Positions 1 through 9,626 of a stretch of 64,000 nt of DNA are shown piece by piece. A program made the position numbers and the translations under genes. Position 1 is the first letter of the stretch. The number at the start of each line of letters is the position of its first letter. The notes under the pieces were generated by a model. That model was not told the DNA's origin, did no database searches, and saw nothing but the letters and a program-made list of their open reading frames with translations. The stretch lies in contig NZ_RWIM01000119.1 of assembly GCF_009764645.1 (NCBI RefSeq), positions 28,279-92,278 of the forward strand, in the 5' to 3' direction. This stretch comes from Pseudomonas sp. PB106. GTDB lineage: Bacteria > Pseudomonadota > Gammaproteobacteria > Pseudomonadales > Pseudomonadaceae.

Positions 1-14
1 TTGCTTGTGTTCAT
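1..14 (-). CDS. Start of a gene running off the left edge
   Basis: An ATG on the minus strand at position 14 follows an AAGGA-type ribosome binding site (about 8 bases spacing) just after the vgrG stop. Only four codons (MNTS) are in the window, so the product cannot be named. Position directly downstream of vgrG makes a T6SS effector adaptor or effector the natural expectation, but that is inference from context only. Confidence 0.4.
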
Positions 15-25
15 GAAGTCGTCCT

Positions 26-2104
26 TTATCGTGCGGCCAGGGCTTGAGCGTTACGTTTGGCCCGGGCCAGACATTCCTTGCACACCGGTGGGGGCGGCAG
101 CGGTGCGTTCGGCAGCGCCTGCGGCGGTACTGCGCCGGCGATATCCTTGTCGGCAGCGCCCGGCAATATCGGCGGCTTGATGCCAATGCCAGTACCCGAC
201 CCAGCCGAGCCACCCGCATTGATCTTGATCACCGGCCCAACCACCGTCACACCACCGCCATCGAGCTTGATAAAGCTCCCACCCCCAAGAATGGTCAGCT
301 CCGTCCCCGCCTCAATAACGATCTTGTCCCCAGCCTTGAGGTGTATCTCTTTGCCCACACTGGTCAGCTGCGCCGTGCCCAGCTTCACATGCTGGTTCTG
401 CCCAATCGTCAGGTGATCATCCAGCTTCGCTTCAATCTTGCGGTCGGAAATCGTGGTGCGGTGTTCTTCGGCCTTGAGCTCGGTGTAAGTGTTCTTCACC
501 ACCGTGTCGTGACGTTCATTCCCGACCCGAATCTTCTGATCATGCTCAACGTTTTCATCCCAATCGCGCTGGGCGTGGATGTAGATCTGCTCGGCACCTT
601 TCTTGTCTTCGATGCGCAGTTCGTTGTAGCCGCCACCGCCCGGCGAGCTGAGGGTTTTGAAGACGCTGCGGGTTTTGTTCGCTGGCAAGGCGTACGGCAC
701 CGGGTTTTCTTTGTGGTACAGGCAACCGGTCACCAGCGGTTGATCGGGGTCGCCTTCGAGGAAGGTGACGAGGACTTCCATGCCGATGCGCGGGATGCTA
801 ATGGCGCCGTAGCGGTCGCCGGCCCAGGAACTGGAGACGCGCAGCCAGCAGCTGGTTTTGTCGTCGGCGAGGCCTTCGCGGTCCCAGTGGAACTGGACTT
901 TGATGCGGCCGTATGGGTCGCAGTGGATTTCTTCGCCTTTGGGGCCGGTGACCATGGCGGTCTGGCTGCCGAGCACGCGCGGTTTGGGGTGTTCGAGGGC
1001 CGGGCGGTAAAACACGTCCCACGGGGTGGCGAGGAAGGTGTTGCGGTAGCCCTGATGGAAATCGTCCTTGTTGTCGGTGGTGTCGCTGGTCACGCCTTCT
1101 TCGAGGACTTGTGGCTGCTTGCCTTCGTGGAAGATTTCGGTGAGCAGCCACAAGTCGTTCCACTCGCTGCGCGGGTGGTCGGACATGGCCATGAAGTGGC
1201 CGCTGACCAGTTTGGTCTGGTCGCCGCGACCTTCGGCCTGACGGTAGTCGGCGCGGTGGCGCTCGAGGGCGCGCTGGCTGAGGAATTTGCCGCGTGCGCG
1301 GTCGATGAAGCGGCCGGGGTAGTCGTAGTCTTCCAGATCGGGTTCGCTGCTTTCGCTGTCAGCAGCGCCGTCCGGTTTGTACGCCGCTTCCATTTGCAGA
1401 CGCGGCTTTTCGAAGTCGTAGTCGCGGCGTGTGGTACGGCTGGTGCGGGTTTCCAGGCGCAGTCTGAAACCTTTGATCACCGGCTCTTCGGCGACCATGC
1501 CGCTGCCCTGCACGTAGGCCGTCGGTTGGCCGAGATCGGGGAACACGGTCTGATCATCGCCGAACACCAGCAAGTGTCCCTTTGGGTTGTGCTGGAAGTG
1601 GTAGTGAATGCCTTCCTCTTCGCACAGGCGCTGGACGAAGTGCAGATCGGTTTCGTCATACTGCACGCAGTAGTCGCGATCTGGACACGGTTGGCTGAGC
1701 TGGAAGCTATACGCGTTGCCTTTGATCCCGTGTTCGTCGAGGATCAGCGCGATGATTTTCGGCGCCGACATCTGCTGGTAGATGCGCTGGTTGGTGCGGT
1801 GATGCAGGTATTGCAGTTGCGGCACCATCGACACTTTATAGCGGGTCAGGCGCTTGCCGGCATCGCCCTGAGCGACGCGGTAGATCTGGCCGTGAATGCC
1901 ACTGCCCTGCGGATCGAACGCCAGAAACGCCTGCTTGTGCAGGAGTTTTTCCAGGTCCAGATCAGGGTTTTCGCTGACCAATTCCAGGTCAAAACGAAAC
2001 GGCTGGCTGATGCCTTCGGTGCCGGTGAACGACAGCACTTGCAGGTCGCCGACGTAGTCTTCCACCGTCAGGCTGAAGTGGGTTTCGTTAGCTGGGTTGA
2101 ACAT
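26..2104 (-). CDS. vgrG: T6SS spike protein VgrG (TssI), cluster-end copy
   Basis: This 692-residue protein forms the trimeric tip of the T6SS tube, which carries effectors into target cells. The N-terminal part (about 1-330) is the gp27-like phage-hub domain. A gp5-like OB segment follows around residues 385-470 (TGPKGEEIHCDPYGRIKV), then repeated beta-helix needle strands to about residue 640. A short proline-rich tail ends in PPPVCKECLARAK and has no recognisable enzymatic extension, so this looks like a structural or cargo-carrying VgrG rather than an evolved one. It is the last gene of the leftward T6SS operon, 28 bases after stk1. The tail may be the docking site for the effector encoded beyond the left edge. 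The other VgrG in the window (25303) has a lipase extension. Confidence 0.95.
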   Translation of the reverse strand: MFNPANETHFSLTVEDYVGDLQVLSFTGTEGISQPFRFDLELVSENPDLDLEKLLHKQAFLAFDPQGSGIHGQIYRVAQGDAGKRLTRYKVSMVPQLQYLHHRTNQRIYQQMSAPKIIALILDEHGIKGNAYSFQLSQPCPDRDYCVQYDETDLHFVQRLCEEEGIHYHFQHNPKGHLLVFGDDQTVFPDLGQPTAYVQGSGMVAEEPVIKGFRLRLETRTSRTTRRDYDFEKPRLQMEAAYKPDGAADSESSEPDLEDYDYPGRFIDRARGKFLSQRALERHRADYRQAEGRGDQTKLVSGHFMAMSDHPRSEWNDLWLLTEIFHEGKQPQVLEEGVTSDTTDNKDDFHQGYRNTFLATPWDVFYRPALEHPKPRVLGSQTAMVTGPKGEEIHCDPYGRIKVQFHWDREGLADDKTSCWLRVSSSWAGDRYGAISIPRIGMEVLVTFLEGDPDQPLVTGCLYHKENPVPYALPANKTRSVFKTLSSPGGGGYNELRIEDKKGAEQIYIHAQRDWDENVEHDQKIRVGNERHDTVVKNTYTELKAEEHRTTISDRKIEAKLDDHLTIGQNQHVKLGTAQLTSVGKEIHLKAGDKIVIEAGTELTILGGGSFIKLDGGGVTVVGPVIKINAGGSAGSGTGIGIKPPILPGAADKDIAGAVPPQALPNAPLPPPPVCKECLARAKRNAQALAAR

Positions 2105-2132
2105 AAAGTGCTCCCTGTTCGAATGTCATCCG

Positions 2133-3134
2133 TTACGCCCCAAGTCGCAGACGTTGCAGCCAGGACGAAGTGGCGCCCAAGGCGTCACGCAATTGTTGGG
2201 CAGTGATGGTGCGTGCTGCCGGGTCGAAGCTCAGCGCGGTTTGCAGCGCTGGCCAACAGTGTTTCGGTAAGTTCGCCGGGGCGTGCAGCTCGCGCTCCAG
2301 GTGCTCGTCGCGGGCCTGGTTCGAGGGCAAGCGGCGGAACGGGTGTTTACCGCCCGCCAATTCGTAGATCACGCAGGCCACGCCGTACACGTCCGCGCTG
2401 GCCGACAACGGTTGGCCCTCAAGCAGTTCGGGGGCGGCGTAGCCCGGGGTCCAGGCGTTGAAGCGTTCGCGGCTCAGGTGCGGCAGGCCGGGCATCACGC
2501 CCTCCTCTGCCTGACCGAGGCCGAAGTCAAAGAGGCGCAAGCCGTCTTCGCTGAGCATGACGTTGCTCGGTTTCATGTCACCGTGCAGCACGCCGCGACC
2601 GTGGGCGTAGGCCAGCGTGTCGAGCAGCGGCAGGACGATGTCGCGCAATTCTAGCCACGGCAGGCCGAAGGGCCGCTCGCAGAGCAATTTGTCCAGGGTC
2701 AGGCCACGCATGTATTCCATGGTGATGAAGGCCCGCTGGCAGTCGGTGTCGACTTCAAAGGTATGCGCACGCACGACGTTGTCGTGGCGCAGGCGTCGGG
2801 TCAGGGCGAACTCGCTGTAGAGCAAGGCACTGGCGTCCGGCGATTCGGCAAATTCTTCGCTGAGGATTTTCAGCGCAATGTAAGGATCGGGATCACCGAA
2901 CTGTTCGTGCAGCAGATCCCGCGCCCGGTAAACGGCGCCCATGCCCCCGGCCCCGAGCAGACGCTCGAGGTGGTAGCGACCGGCGAGTACATCCGGCAGA
3001 ACACCGATGCTGGCCTTGGTCGGCGCCAGCAAAGGCTCTGCTTTGTTTTCCTTGGCGAAGGCGAAGTAAGTCAGGTTGTTGGCCTGCTCTTCGCTCATCA
3101 GCAAGTCATCGATGGGTGATTCGATCTTGGTCAT
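2133..3134 (-). CDS. stk1: T6SS-associated serine/threonine kinase (Stk1/PpkA type)
   Basis: A 333-residue Hanks-type kinase. The glycine-rich loop is GAGGMGAVY (from residue 61), the probable ATP-binding lysine is K89 (ALKIL), the catalytic loop is HGDMKPSN (185-192) and the metal-binding DFG is at 204-206. The HRD arginine is replaced by glycine, making it a non-RD kinase that may not need activation-loop phosphorylation. No transmembrane segment follows the kinase domain, unlike the long PpkA of HSI-I. The ATG at 3134 overlaps the stp1 stop by four bases; a longer open frame upstream lies inside stp1 and is rejected. With Stp1 and the FHA protein it probably makes a threonine-phosphorylation switch controlling assembly, as in P. 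aeruginosa HSI clusters; the target is not shown by the sequence. Confidence 0.92.
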   Translation of the reverse strand: MTKIESPIDDLLMSEEQANNLTYFAFAKENKAEPLLAPTKASIGVLPDVLAGRYHLERLLGAGGMGAVYRARDLLHEQFGDPDPYIALKILSEEFAESPDASALLYSEFALTRRLRHDNVVRAHTFEVDTDCQRAFITMEYMRGLTLDKLLCERPFGLPWLELRDIVLPLLDTLAYAHGRGVLHGDMKPSNVMLSEDGLRLFDFGLGQAEEGVMPGLPHLSRERFNAWTPGYAAPELLEGQPLSASADVYGVACVIYELAGGKHPFRRLPSNQARDEHLERELHAPANLPKHCWPALQTALSFDPAARTITAQQLRDALGATSSWLQRLRLGA

Positions 3135-3859
3135 TGGCGGATCACCACGGCAGTCAGGTTGTCGCGCGCGGCGCCACGCAGGGCGCCGTCGAACAAACGT
3201 TCCAGCGCCACGTGCGGCGCGCTGAGGCTGAGGGCGGTGCCGAGGGCATCGCTGCTCAGGCCCTGGTACAAACCATCGCTGCACAGCAAAAACGCATCGC
3301 CCGGATACACCTCCAGTTCCAGCACATCCAGGGTCAGTGTGTCGGCAGCACCGACGGCTCGGGTCAAGGCTTGAGCCGCCGGGTGCGCCGCCGCTTGTTC
3401 GACGCTCATTTGCTGCTCGTCGATCAGTTGCTGTTGCAGCGAATGGTCCTTGGACAGCTGATACAAGCGCTGCCCACGCCACATGTAACAACGGCTATCG
3501 CCGGCCCAGATGCAGGCCGCGCGATTGCCTTCCACCAGCAGCGCCACGACGGTGCTGCCCATGATGCTGTCATGACGCCCGGCGGTGACCGTCAACTCCT
3601 GCCCCAAACGCCGGTTCAACCAGTGCAGGCACTGGCGGATGGCTTTGAGGCGTTCGTCGAAGCCCTCGTGTTGCGGCAGTTCAGCCAGGCTGGCGACGAT
3701 CAACTGGCTGGCGATGTCGCCACCCTGATGACCGCCCATGCCGTCCGCGACCACCCACAGCCCCTGCTGTGGCGAGTCGAGGAAGGCATCTTCGTTGCGC
3801 GCCCGCACCTTGCCCGGGTCGGTACGCGCCGCGCTGCGCCAGGCACTGGCCACCAGCAT
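3131..3859 (-). CDS. stp1: T6SS-associated PP2C protein phosphatase (Stp1/PppA type)
   Basis: A 242-residue PPM/PP2C-family Ser/Thr phosphatase. Metal-binding motifs are visible: RNEDAF near the N-terminus, VADGMGGH, GDSRCY, CSDGLYQGLS and the C-terminal DNLTAVVI. It is expected to reverse Stk1 phosphorylation. The start at 3859 is chosen because it overlaps the tssM stop (TGATG), giving translational coupling; a longer frame upstream would lie in tssM. The stk1 start overlaps its own stop, so the kinase/phosphatase pair is probably made in a fixed ratio. Confidence 0.93.
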   Translation of the reverse strand: MLVASAWRSAARTDPGKVRARNEDAFLDSPQQGLWVVADGMGGHQGGDIASQLIVASLAELPQHEGFDERLKAIRQCLHWLNRRLGQELTVTAGRHDSIMGSTVVALLVEGNRAACIWAGDSRCYMWRGQRLYQLSKDHSLQQQLIDEQQMSVEQAAAHPAAQALTRAVGAADTLTLDVLELEVYPGDAFLLCSDGLYQGLSSDALGTALSLSAPHVALERLFDGALRGAARDNLTAVVIRQ

Positions 3860-6800
3860 CAGAGCTGCACCGGCATACGGAAGGTGCGCAGCACGCCCAT
3901 GTCGAACGGGTTCGGTGTGCGCTGGCTGCTCAGCAGGTAGTTGGCGCGCAGGCCACCCACGTCCGCTTTCAGCACCAGCACGTCGCGACCGGTCAGGTAC
4001 TCGGTCTGCATCAGGTCGAACAGACGGAACAGCGACCATGGGCCAGAGTTCTTCTCGATACCGATCGGGCGCCCGGCCATCTTGTCCATGACCAGACTGG
4101 TGCGACCGTCTTCAGCATCGGTCGGCCATTTGAAGGTCATTGGCAGGATCGGGCCGTGACGGTATTCCATGGTCTTGTCGCCGAACTTGAACTCGGAACG
4201 GCTGACCGCCGGATCGAGGGTGTACGGCTCCAGTTTGAACTGCACGGTCGGCTCGGCCGGGTTGATCGAGAAGAAGCTCTGACGAATCGTCAGTGCTGCC
4301 GCCATCTGATCGAGGTAGACCTTGGACACCGGCAGGCTGTGACCGTCGACGCTGCGCATGCGGTAGTTGCCCGGATCGCCGCTGACGAACGGACGCATGT
4401 AGCTGTCGAAGAAGCGGTCGACGATGCCTTGAGCCTTGAAGAACTCGCGGAAGTCGCTGATCGCCACGTCGCTGGTGCTGCTGGCGCTGAACGGATACCG
4501 CTTGCTGATGGTTTTGCCATACACGCTGTACAGTTCGTTCTGATAACGACCGTTCAGGTATTGGTAGGCATCGTTGAGCACCAGACGCCACGAGTCTTCG
4601 GCCAGCACGTTGAACCACACGCTCAGTGGACGCGGCAGGCGACCCGAGGCGGCGCGCAGGTTGGTCAGCGCATCACGCTGGCCGCTCATGCGGGTTTTCG
4701 CCATTTCGAACGCGGCTTGTTCCGGCGTGCTGGAACGGGCCAGGCCGGACAGTTGCAGTTGCAGGTCGTTGAGTGCGTTGAACGCTGGCGTCAGGTCAGC
4801 GCCCGGGCCGTTGTTGTCATCGAGCAGACGATGCAGCGGTTCGAAGCGGCGTTGCAGCGACTTCTTCGCGGTGTCCGGCAGACTCTTCGCCACGCTCAGG
4901 GCCGAAGCCTTGTCCGCCACGGCCGACGCCAGTTTGCCGACTTTACCCAGTTTGCCTTTCTGCCCAGCCAACGCATCAGCCGCATCGCCGGCTTCATCCA
5001 CTGGATCAGCGGCTGCCTCGAAGCGGGTGTTCTCGCGCACTTCGGTCAACAGCGCCAACACCGGCGAGTTGGCCGAGGTCAGGCCCGCCAGTTGCTCGGC
5101 ACCTTCACCAGCGTCGCTGATCGGCGGCAGTGCAACCTGGCCAACGGCTTCGCTCCAGTAGTTGGCGTAGTCGCGGAAGTACAGCTGCTCCAGCTCGACC
5201 ATCAGGCGACGCAAGTCCATGTCGCTGATGCCCGCGCCTTCGCCCAGCACCCAGTTGTCACGCAGGATATCGGTGACCAGCGTTGCGCCCTGTACCGAGA
5301 AATACTGCTGATAACCGGACTGCGTGTAGAAGCCCGGGATCACGTATTCGGTGCCGATAAACAGCGAACCTTGCGGGCCGAGGTGTTGGCTGAAGCGATA
5401 TTCCGGCAGGTTGCGCGCCTGCTCGCGGAGCATGCGGTAAACCACGGTAGCCAGCGATTCGCTGCGCAATACCTGACGCGCCTGCGTGACCAGTTGATCG
5501 TTCAGCGGGTAGATAAATGGCTGCTTCAGCAAACGCTCGAGATGCGTGTTCAGACCGTTCTGCACCGCGGTGTTGCCGGTGTAGCGCTGTGACCAGTCAG
5601 CGGCAACCCAGTCCTTGAGCCACACGGCATCGCGGCGATCTTTCATGTTCAACATCAGGTACGCGCGCAGGCTGTTGAGCAGCTTTTCGCGGTCCTTCAT
5701 GTTGGCGCGGATCTGCCCTTCGAGCATGGTCGCAACCCGTGGCAGCAATTGCTTTTCAAGCTCGCGCTCGTAGGCCTCTTTGACCACTGGATTGACGTCT
5801 TCGCCCTGATACAGGCCGCCACGTTCGTGATAGGAAACGTCGCCCTTTTTCGGAAACGCCTGCGTCGCGGCGTAGCTGGTGTCGAGGGTTTTCAGCACGC
5901 CCATCGCATCATCACGCGGCGTCAATGCACTGCGCTGCTGTGTCCAGTTCTGCGCCAGAGTGCGCAGGTTTTCCAGACGCTCGTAGTTCGCCGAGAAACC
6001 GCCCGCCCACAGCATGCCGAACAGCGCCAATGCCGCCAGTGCACCGACGTACAGCGCACGCTGGCCCCAATGAATGCGGCTGCGTTCACGCTTGTCCAGA
6101 CCGGCCAGATCGGCCTCGGGGAAGATCACGCGGCTGAGCAGGTGATGGATGAAACGCGAACGACCGCTGCGCAGGGTCGGCAGCACACCGGCGTTCATGC
6201 CGAGGCTGGCGCCGATGCCGGCGGTGGTCGAATCCATTTCCTGGGTCAGGTGCGGTGCGCTGGTCAGGTAGAAACCGCGCAGTTGCGTGGCACGCTGATA
6301 ACGGTTGCCGGTGAACGCCATGTCGACGAACAGGCACAGGCGCTCGCCGATCTGCCCGAGTTGATGCGGGAAGTCGAGGATGCGGCCACGGCGCTGCGTG
6401 TCGCGCTCGGAGTGCATGCGCATGATCACCTGGCTGTTGAGGCGACGCAGCAGTTCTTCGAACTCGTTGCGCAGCACAGCAACGTCGGTGCCGACCTGGT
6501 CCTTGCGGAAACTGGTGCCGAGCACTTGATCGCTTTCTTCGCGGGTCAGTTGATCGAAGAACTCGTCGAAGCCGAGCAGCTTGTCAGCCTTGCTCAGGAC
6601 CAGATACACCGGCACATCAACGTGCAGTTTCTGATGCACATCCTGCAGACGACCACGCACTTGGCGCGCCAGGGTATCGATGTCCTGTTCGCTGCCGCCG
6701 AGCAGGGTTTCCACCGGAATGGTCACCAGCACGCCGTTCAGCGGACGGCCGCGACGGCGTTTGCGCAGCAGCTCCAGCAAGGTCGTCCAGGCACTGCCGT

Positions 6801-7398
6801 CGACTTCCACATCCGGTTGCGTGGTGTAACGCCCGGCGGTGTCGATCAGCACACCGTGGTCGGCGAAGTACCAATCGCAATGACGGGTGCCGAGGGTGTC
6901 GCGGGTCAGCTTGCGGTCGATCTTGTTGATCGGGAATTCCAGACCGGAAAAGTCCAGCAGGCTGGTCTTGCCCGAGGCCTGCGGACCGATCAGCAGATAC
7001 CACGGCAAGTCGCTGCGCCAGCGTTCGCTGCGGCCGCGATACAGGCTCGAGGTTTTCAGGGTTTTCAGCGCGTCCTTGAAGCGCGCCTTCAACTCCTTTT
7101 GCTCGTCGTCGATCAACTCTTCACGGCGGATGCGATCCTGGCCGTCTTCGCTTTCTTCGTCGGCTTTCTTGCGGATACCGGCGCGCCAGCTGACGAAGAC
7201 CATGGTCAGGCCCCAGATCAGGAACAGCACGGCGATGGTCAGCAGACGGGAAGTCGAACCTTCCCAGAACTTGTAATCATCGACTGCCAACAACGGGCCG
7301 ACGAACCACACCAGCAGCGCCAGAAACAGCACCAGCAGCAGGGTCCAGACCCAGGTCTGGCGCAGGAAGGCGCCGACTTTCTTGAAAAACTTTTTCAT
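3859..7398 (-). CDS. tssM: T6SS membrane complex subunit TssM (IcmF)
   Basis: A 1179-residue inner-membrane protein that spans the envelope with TssJ and TssL to anchor the contractile tail. Hydrophobic segments lie near residues 17-37 and 51-70, with a third near 480 (LYVGALAALALFGMLWAGG). The cytoplasmic loop between the second and third holds a Walker A motif, GPQASGKT at 138-145, so this TssM belongs to the ATP-binding subset. The remaining ~690 residues are the periplasmic region that contacts TssJ. The ATG at 7398 follows an AGGGA site; the longer frame starting at 7503 is inside tssL. Confidence 0.96.
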   Translation of the reverse strand: MKKFFKKVGAFLRQTWVWTLLLVLFLALLVWFVGPLLAVDDYKFWEGSTSRLLTIAVLFLIWGLTMVFVSWRAGIRKKADEESEDGQDRIRREELIDDEQKELKARFKDALKTLKTSSLYRGRSERWRSDLPWYLLIGPQASGKTSLLDFSGLEFPINKIDRKLTRDTLGTRHCDWYFADHGVLIDTAGRYTTQPDVEVDGSAWTTLLELLRKRRRGRPLNGVLVTIPVETLLGGSEQDIDTLARQVRGRLQDVHQKLHVDVPVYLVLSKADKLLGFDEFFDQLTREESDQVLGTSFRKDQVGTDVAVLRNEFEELLRRLNSQVIMRMHSERDTQRRGRILDFPHQLGQIGERLCLFVDMAFTGNRYQRATQLRGFYLTSAPHLTQEMDSTTAGIGASLGMNAGVLPTLRSGRSRFIHHLLSRVIFPEADLAGLDKRERSRIHWGQRALYVGALAALALFGMLWAGGFSANYERLENLRTLAQNWTQQRSALTPRDDAMGVLKTLDTSYAATQAFPKKGDVSYHERGGLYQGEDVNPVVKEAYERELEKQLLPRVATMLEGQIRANMKDREKLLNSLRAYLMLNMKDRRDAVWLKDWVAADWSQRYTGNTAVQNGLNTHLERLLKQPFIYPLNDQLVTQARQVLRSESLATVVYRMLREQARNLPEYRFSQHLGPQGSLFIGTEYVIPGFYTQSGYQQYFSVQGATLVTDILRDNWVLGEGAGISDMDLRRLMVELEQLYFRDYANYWSEAVGQVALPPISDAGEGAEQLAGLTSANSPVLALLTEVRENTRFEAAADPVDEAGDAADALAGQKGKLGKVGKLASAVADKASALSVAKSLPDTAKKSLQRRFEPLHRLLDDNNGPGADLTPAFNALNDLQLQLSGLARSSTPEQAAFEMAKTRMSGQRDALTNLRAASGRLPRPLSVWFNVLAEDSWRLVLNDAYQYLNGRYQNELYSVYGKTISKRYPFSASSTSDVAISDFREFFKAQGIVDRFFDSYMRPFVSGDPGNYRMRSVDGHSLPVSKVYLDQMAAALTIRQSFFSINPAEPTVQFKLEPYTLDPAVSRSEFKFGDKTMEYRHGPILPMTFKWPTDAEDGRTSLVMDKMAGRPIGIEKNSGPWSLFRLFDLMQTEYLTGRDVLVLKADVGGLRANYLLSSQRTPNPFDMGVLRTFRMPVQL

Positions 7399-7411
7399 CA
7401 CACGTCCCTGT

Positions 7412-8287
7412 TTACGGCTGCGACTGCGGTTGGACCGCGGCTGGATCAAGCGGCTGATAAGGTTGCAGAACGGTGTCGCGCTGCTCGCCCAAGACCCAGG
7501 CAAAGCCCGAATACATCACCACCAGACAGACGACAGTGAACAACACCACCATCCACGCCGGCACGATGCGCACCAGGTTGCGGCGCTGATCGTCGAGGCC
7601 TTCCCAATGCGGCGACAACTCGCGCGGCACGTCGCCACGCAACTGACGAATCTGCCGGTACAACGCGTCGCGGATGCCTTCGAGCTCGAGCATGCCGCGC
7701 GCCTGCACGCGGTACTTGCCCTCGAAACCGAGGGACAGGCACAGGTACATCAATTCGAGCATCGGCAGGTGCTTGACTGGGTTCTTCGACAGTCGATCGA
7801 GCAACTGGAAGAACTTCTCGCCGCCGAAGGTTTCGTTGTGGAAGCTGCTGAGCAAACTCATCTGCGACCACTCGCTTTCGTTGCCCCACGGCGTGGTCAC
7901 GACGGCTTCGTCGACCACGGTGCAGAGCACGTAACGCGCGGCCATCACCTGGCTGCTTTCGGCGCCGTTGTGCAGGGCGCGTACTTCAAACAACTTGAGC
8001 CCGGCGGTCAGGCGTTCGTTGAGCGCGTACAGATCTTCGCGGGTTTCGCTGTGCTTGAGGCGCACCACTTCCGAGAGCAACTCGGACGAGGCTGCCACCA
8101 GCGAATTGAGGCTGATGTTGAACGCCTCTGCCGGCCGCAGGCGCGCGGCGTAGATCATGCGTTCTTCCAATTGCTCGAAGCGCGGTGGCGCGGCGAAGTC
8201 GGTCAGCGGACTCGACGCCGGTCCGTGGCCTTGACGATCGAGCAGGACGGTTTTGTCGTCCTGGTTGTAATCCGTTTCCTTGATCAT
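7412..8287 (-). CDS. tssL: T6SS membrane complex subunit TssL (DotU)
   Basis: A 291-residue DotU/IcmH-family protein. It has a large cytoplasmic hook-like domain and one C-terminal transmembrane segment (MVVLFTVVCLVVMYSGFAWV), as in short-form TssL proteins. There is no OmpA-like peptidoglycan-binding extension, so cell-wall anchoring must come from another protein. It lies between tssK (five bases away) and tssM and is probably cotranscribed with both. It links TssM to the baseplate through TssK. Confidence 0.95.
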   Translation of the reverse strand: MIKETDYNQDDKTVLLDRQGHGPASSPLTDFAAPPRFEQLEERMIYAARLRPAEAFNISLNSLVAASSELLSEVVRLKHSETREDLYALNERLTAGLKLFEVRALHNGAESSQVMAARYVLCTVVDEAVVTTPWGNESEWSQMSLLSSFHNETFGGEKFFQLLDRLSKNPVKHLPMLELMYLCLSLGFEGKYRVQARGMLELEGIRDALYRQIRQLRGDVPRELSPHWEGLDDQRRNLVRIVPAWMVVLFTVVCLVVMYSGFAWVLGEQRDTVLQPYQPLDPAAVQPQSQP

Positions 8288-8292
8288 GTCGG

Positions 8293-9624
8293 TCAGTTCC
8301 TGATGGCCCAGAATTTCAGTTCAAGCTCGGCAAATTCGCCGGACACGTGGAACGCGAAACCGCCGGAGCGCTCGAGTTGTGCCAGGTCTTCGGAACTGAG
8401 TTCGAGGATGAAATAGGTTTTGTTCGAATGGAACGCGATCTGCCGCGGGGCCACCGGCAACGGTTTGACCTTGATCCCCGGCAAGTGCAGGTTGACCAGT
8501 TGGCGGATGCGCTCCACCGGGCCGACCTTGAGGTGCGCCGGCAAGCGCTGGCGCAGTTCTTCGGAGTCGCAGTTGGCACTGGCCGCCAGCACGAACGACG
8601 CCGAGCCAAGCAGTTTGTGGTCGTGCAACGGCGAAACGATGATGCCGTACTGACGCGCTTGCAGGATCAGTTCGATGGCGTGCTGTTCGAGCACCATCGA
8701 CAACACCTGACGAATCGCTTCCATCAGTTTGCGGAAGCTGCCGCCCTGATCGGCGTGGGAGTAGCGGCTGTCCAGGCGCGGACGTTTGCTCTCGCCGGAG
8801 AAGGTCGCCAGATCGCCGAGCATGGTCAGCAGCGTGCGGTACAACTCTTCCGGGTGCACCTGCTCCAGACCGAGGTAGTGACGCAGCAGCAGTTCGGTAC
8901 GGTTGATCAGTTGCAGCATCATGAAGTCGCCGACTTCAGCGCCGCCGACCTTGCCGTTGGAGCGAATTCGCTCGGCAATGGTGTCGCCACGGTGGCTGAG
9001 CATGCTGATGACTTCTTTCAGGCACGACAGCAGGTAGCTGGAGGCGTGAGCCTGAATGTAGGTCGGGACGAAATCCGGATCGAGGCTGATCACGCCGTCG
9101 GGCGTGGTGTCGAGCACGTCGCAGATCTTCAGCTTCACGTAGGCCTGATCGCTCTGCTGTTCGCCGAGCAACAGTTTGAAGTCCGGGCGCCCGCAGCTGA
9201 CCTGGCTGGCGGAATCGTCGCCAGCGTTGGAGTCGGCGACTTCGGCGTCGTACGCGGTGTAACGCGCGAGCACGTCGGATTGTTCTGGACGGCGTGACTC
9301 GATGTGGTTACCGGTGACCAGCGGCAGCGCCAGATAAATCGGTGTGTTGCCGGTGTTCGGCGGCACGTCCAGCGCCAGTGGCTCGGTGTTGCCACCGAGT
9401 TCGAACAGGCTGCCATCCGGAAGAATCCCCGAGGCTTCACTGATTACCAGTTTTCCCATGTTGAGGAACTGCAGGTCGATCTCCAGATTGAGGAAGCCCC
9501 AGGTGTAGCCACCCAGCAATTGCGTGCGGGTTTTCATCTGGTGATCGTAATAGCGATCGTTGTGCTGGAAGTGCTGCGGACGCAGCAGCATGCCTTCCTG
9601 CCAAATGACTTTATGAGTATTCAT
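8293..9624 (-). CDS. tssK: T6SS baseplate subunit TssK
   Basis: A 443-residue TssK (VasE/ImpJ family). The opening residues MNTHKVIWQEGMLLRPQHFQ are the family's very conserved N-terminal signature. TssK trimers connect the TssEFG wedge of the baseplate to the TssJLM membrane complex. It is two bases downstream of the tssJ stop and five bases ahead of tssL, a tight operon arrangement. Length is normal for the family and no defect is visible. Confidence 0.96.
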   Translation of the reverse strand: MNTHKVIWQEGMLLRPQHFQHNDRYYDHQMKTRTQLLGGYTWGFLNLEIDLQFLNMGKLVISEASGILPDGSLFELGGNTEPLALDVPPNTGNTPIYLALPLVTGNHIESRRPEQSDVLARYTAYDAEVADSNAGDDSASQVSCGRPDFKLLLGEQQSDQAYVKLKICDVLDTTPDGVISLDPDFVPTYIQAHASSYLLSCLKEVISMLSHRGDTIAERIRSNGKVGGAEVGDFMMLQLINRTELLLRHYLGLEQVHPEELYRTLLTMLGDLATFSGESKRPRLDSRYSHADQGGSFRKLMEAIRQVLSMVLEQHAIELILQARQYGIIVSPLHDHKLLGSASFVLAASANCDSEELRQRLPAHLKVGPVERIRQLVNLHLPGIKVKPLPVAPRQIAFHSNKTYFILELSSEDLAQLERSGGFAFHVSGEFAELELKFWAIRN

Positions 9625-9626
9625 GG

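Noticed and set aside
44..2206. 720-codon rightward open frame opposite vgrG
   Set aside because: High-GC antisense artefact; no ribosome site, and its translation is low-complexity without family motifs.
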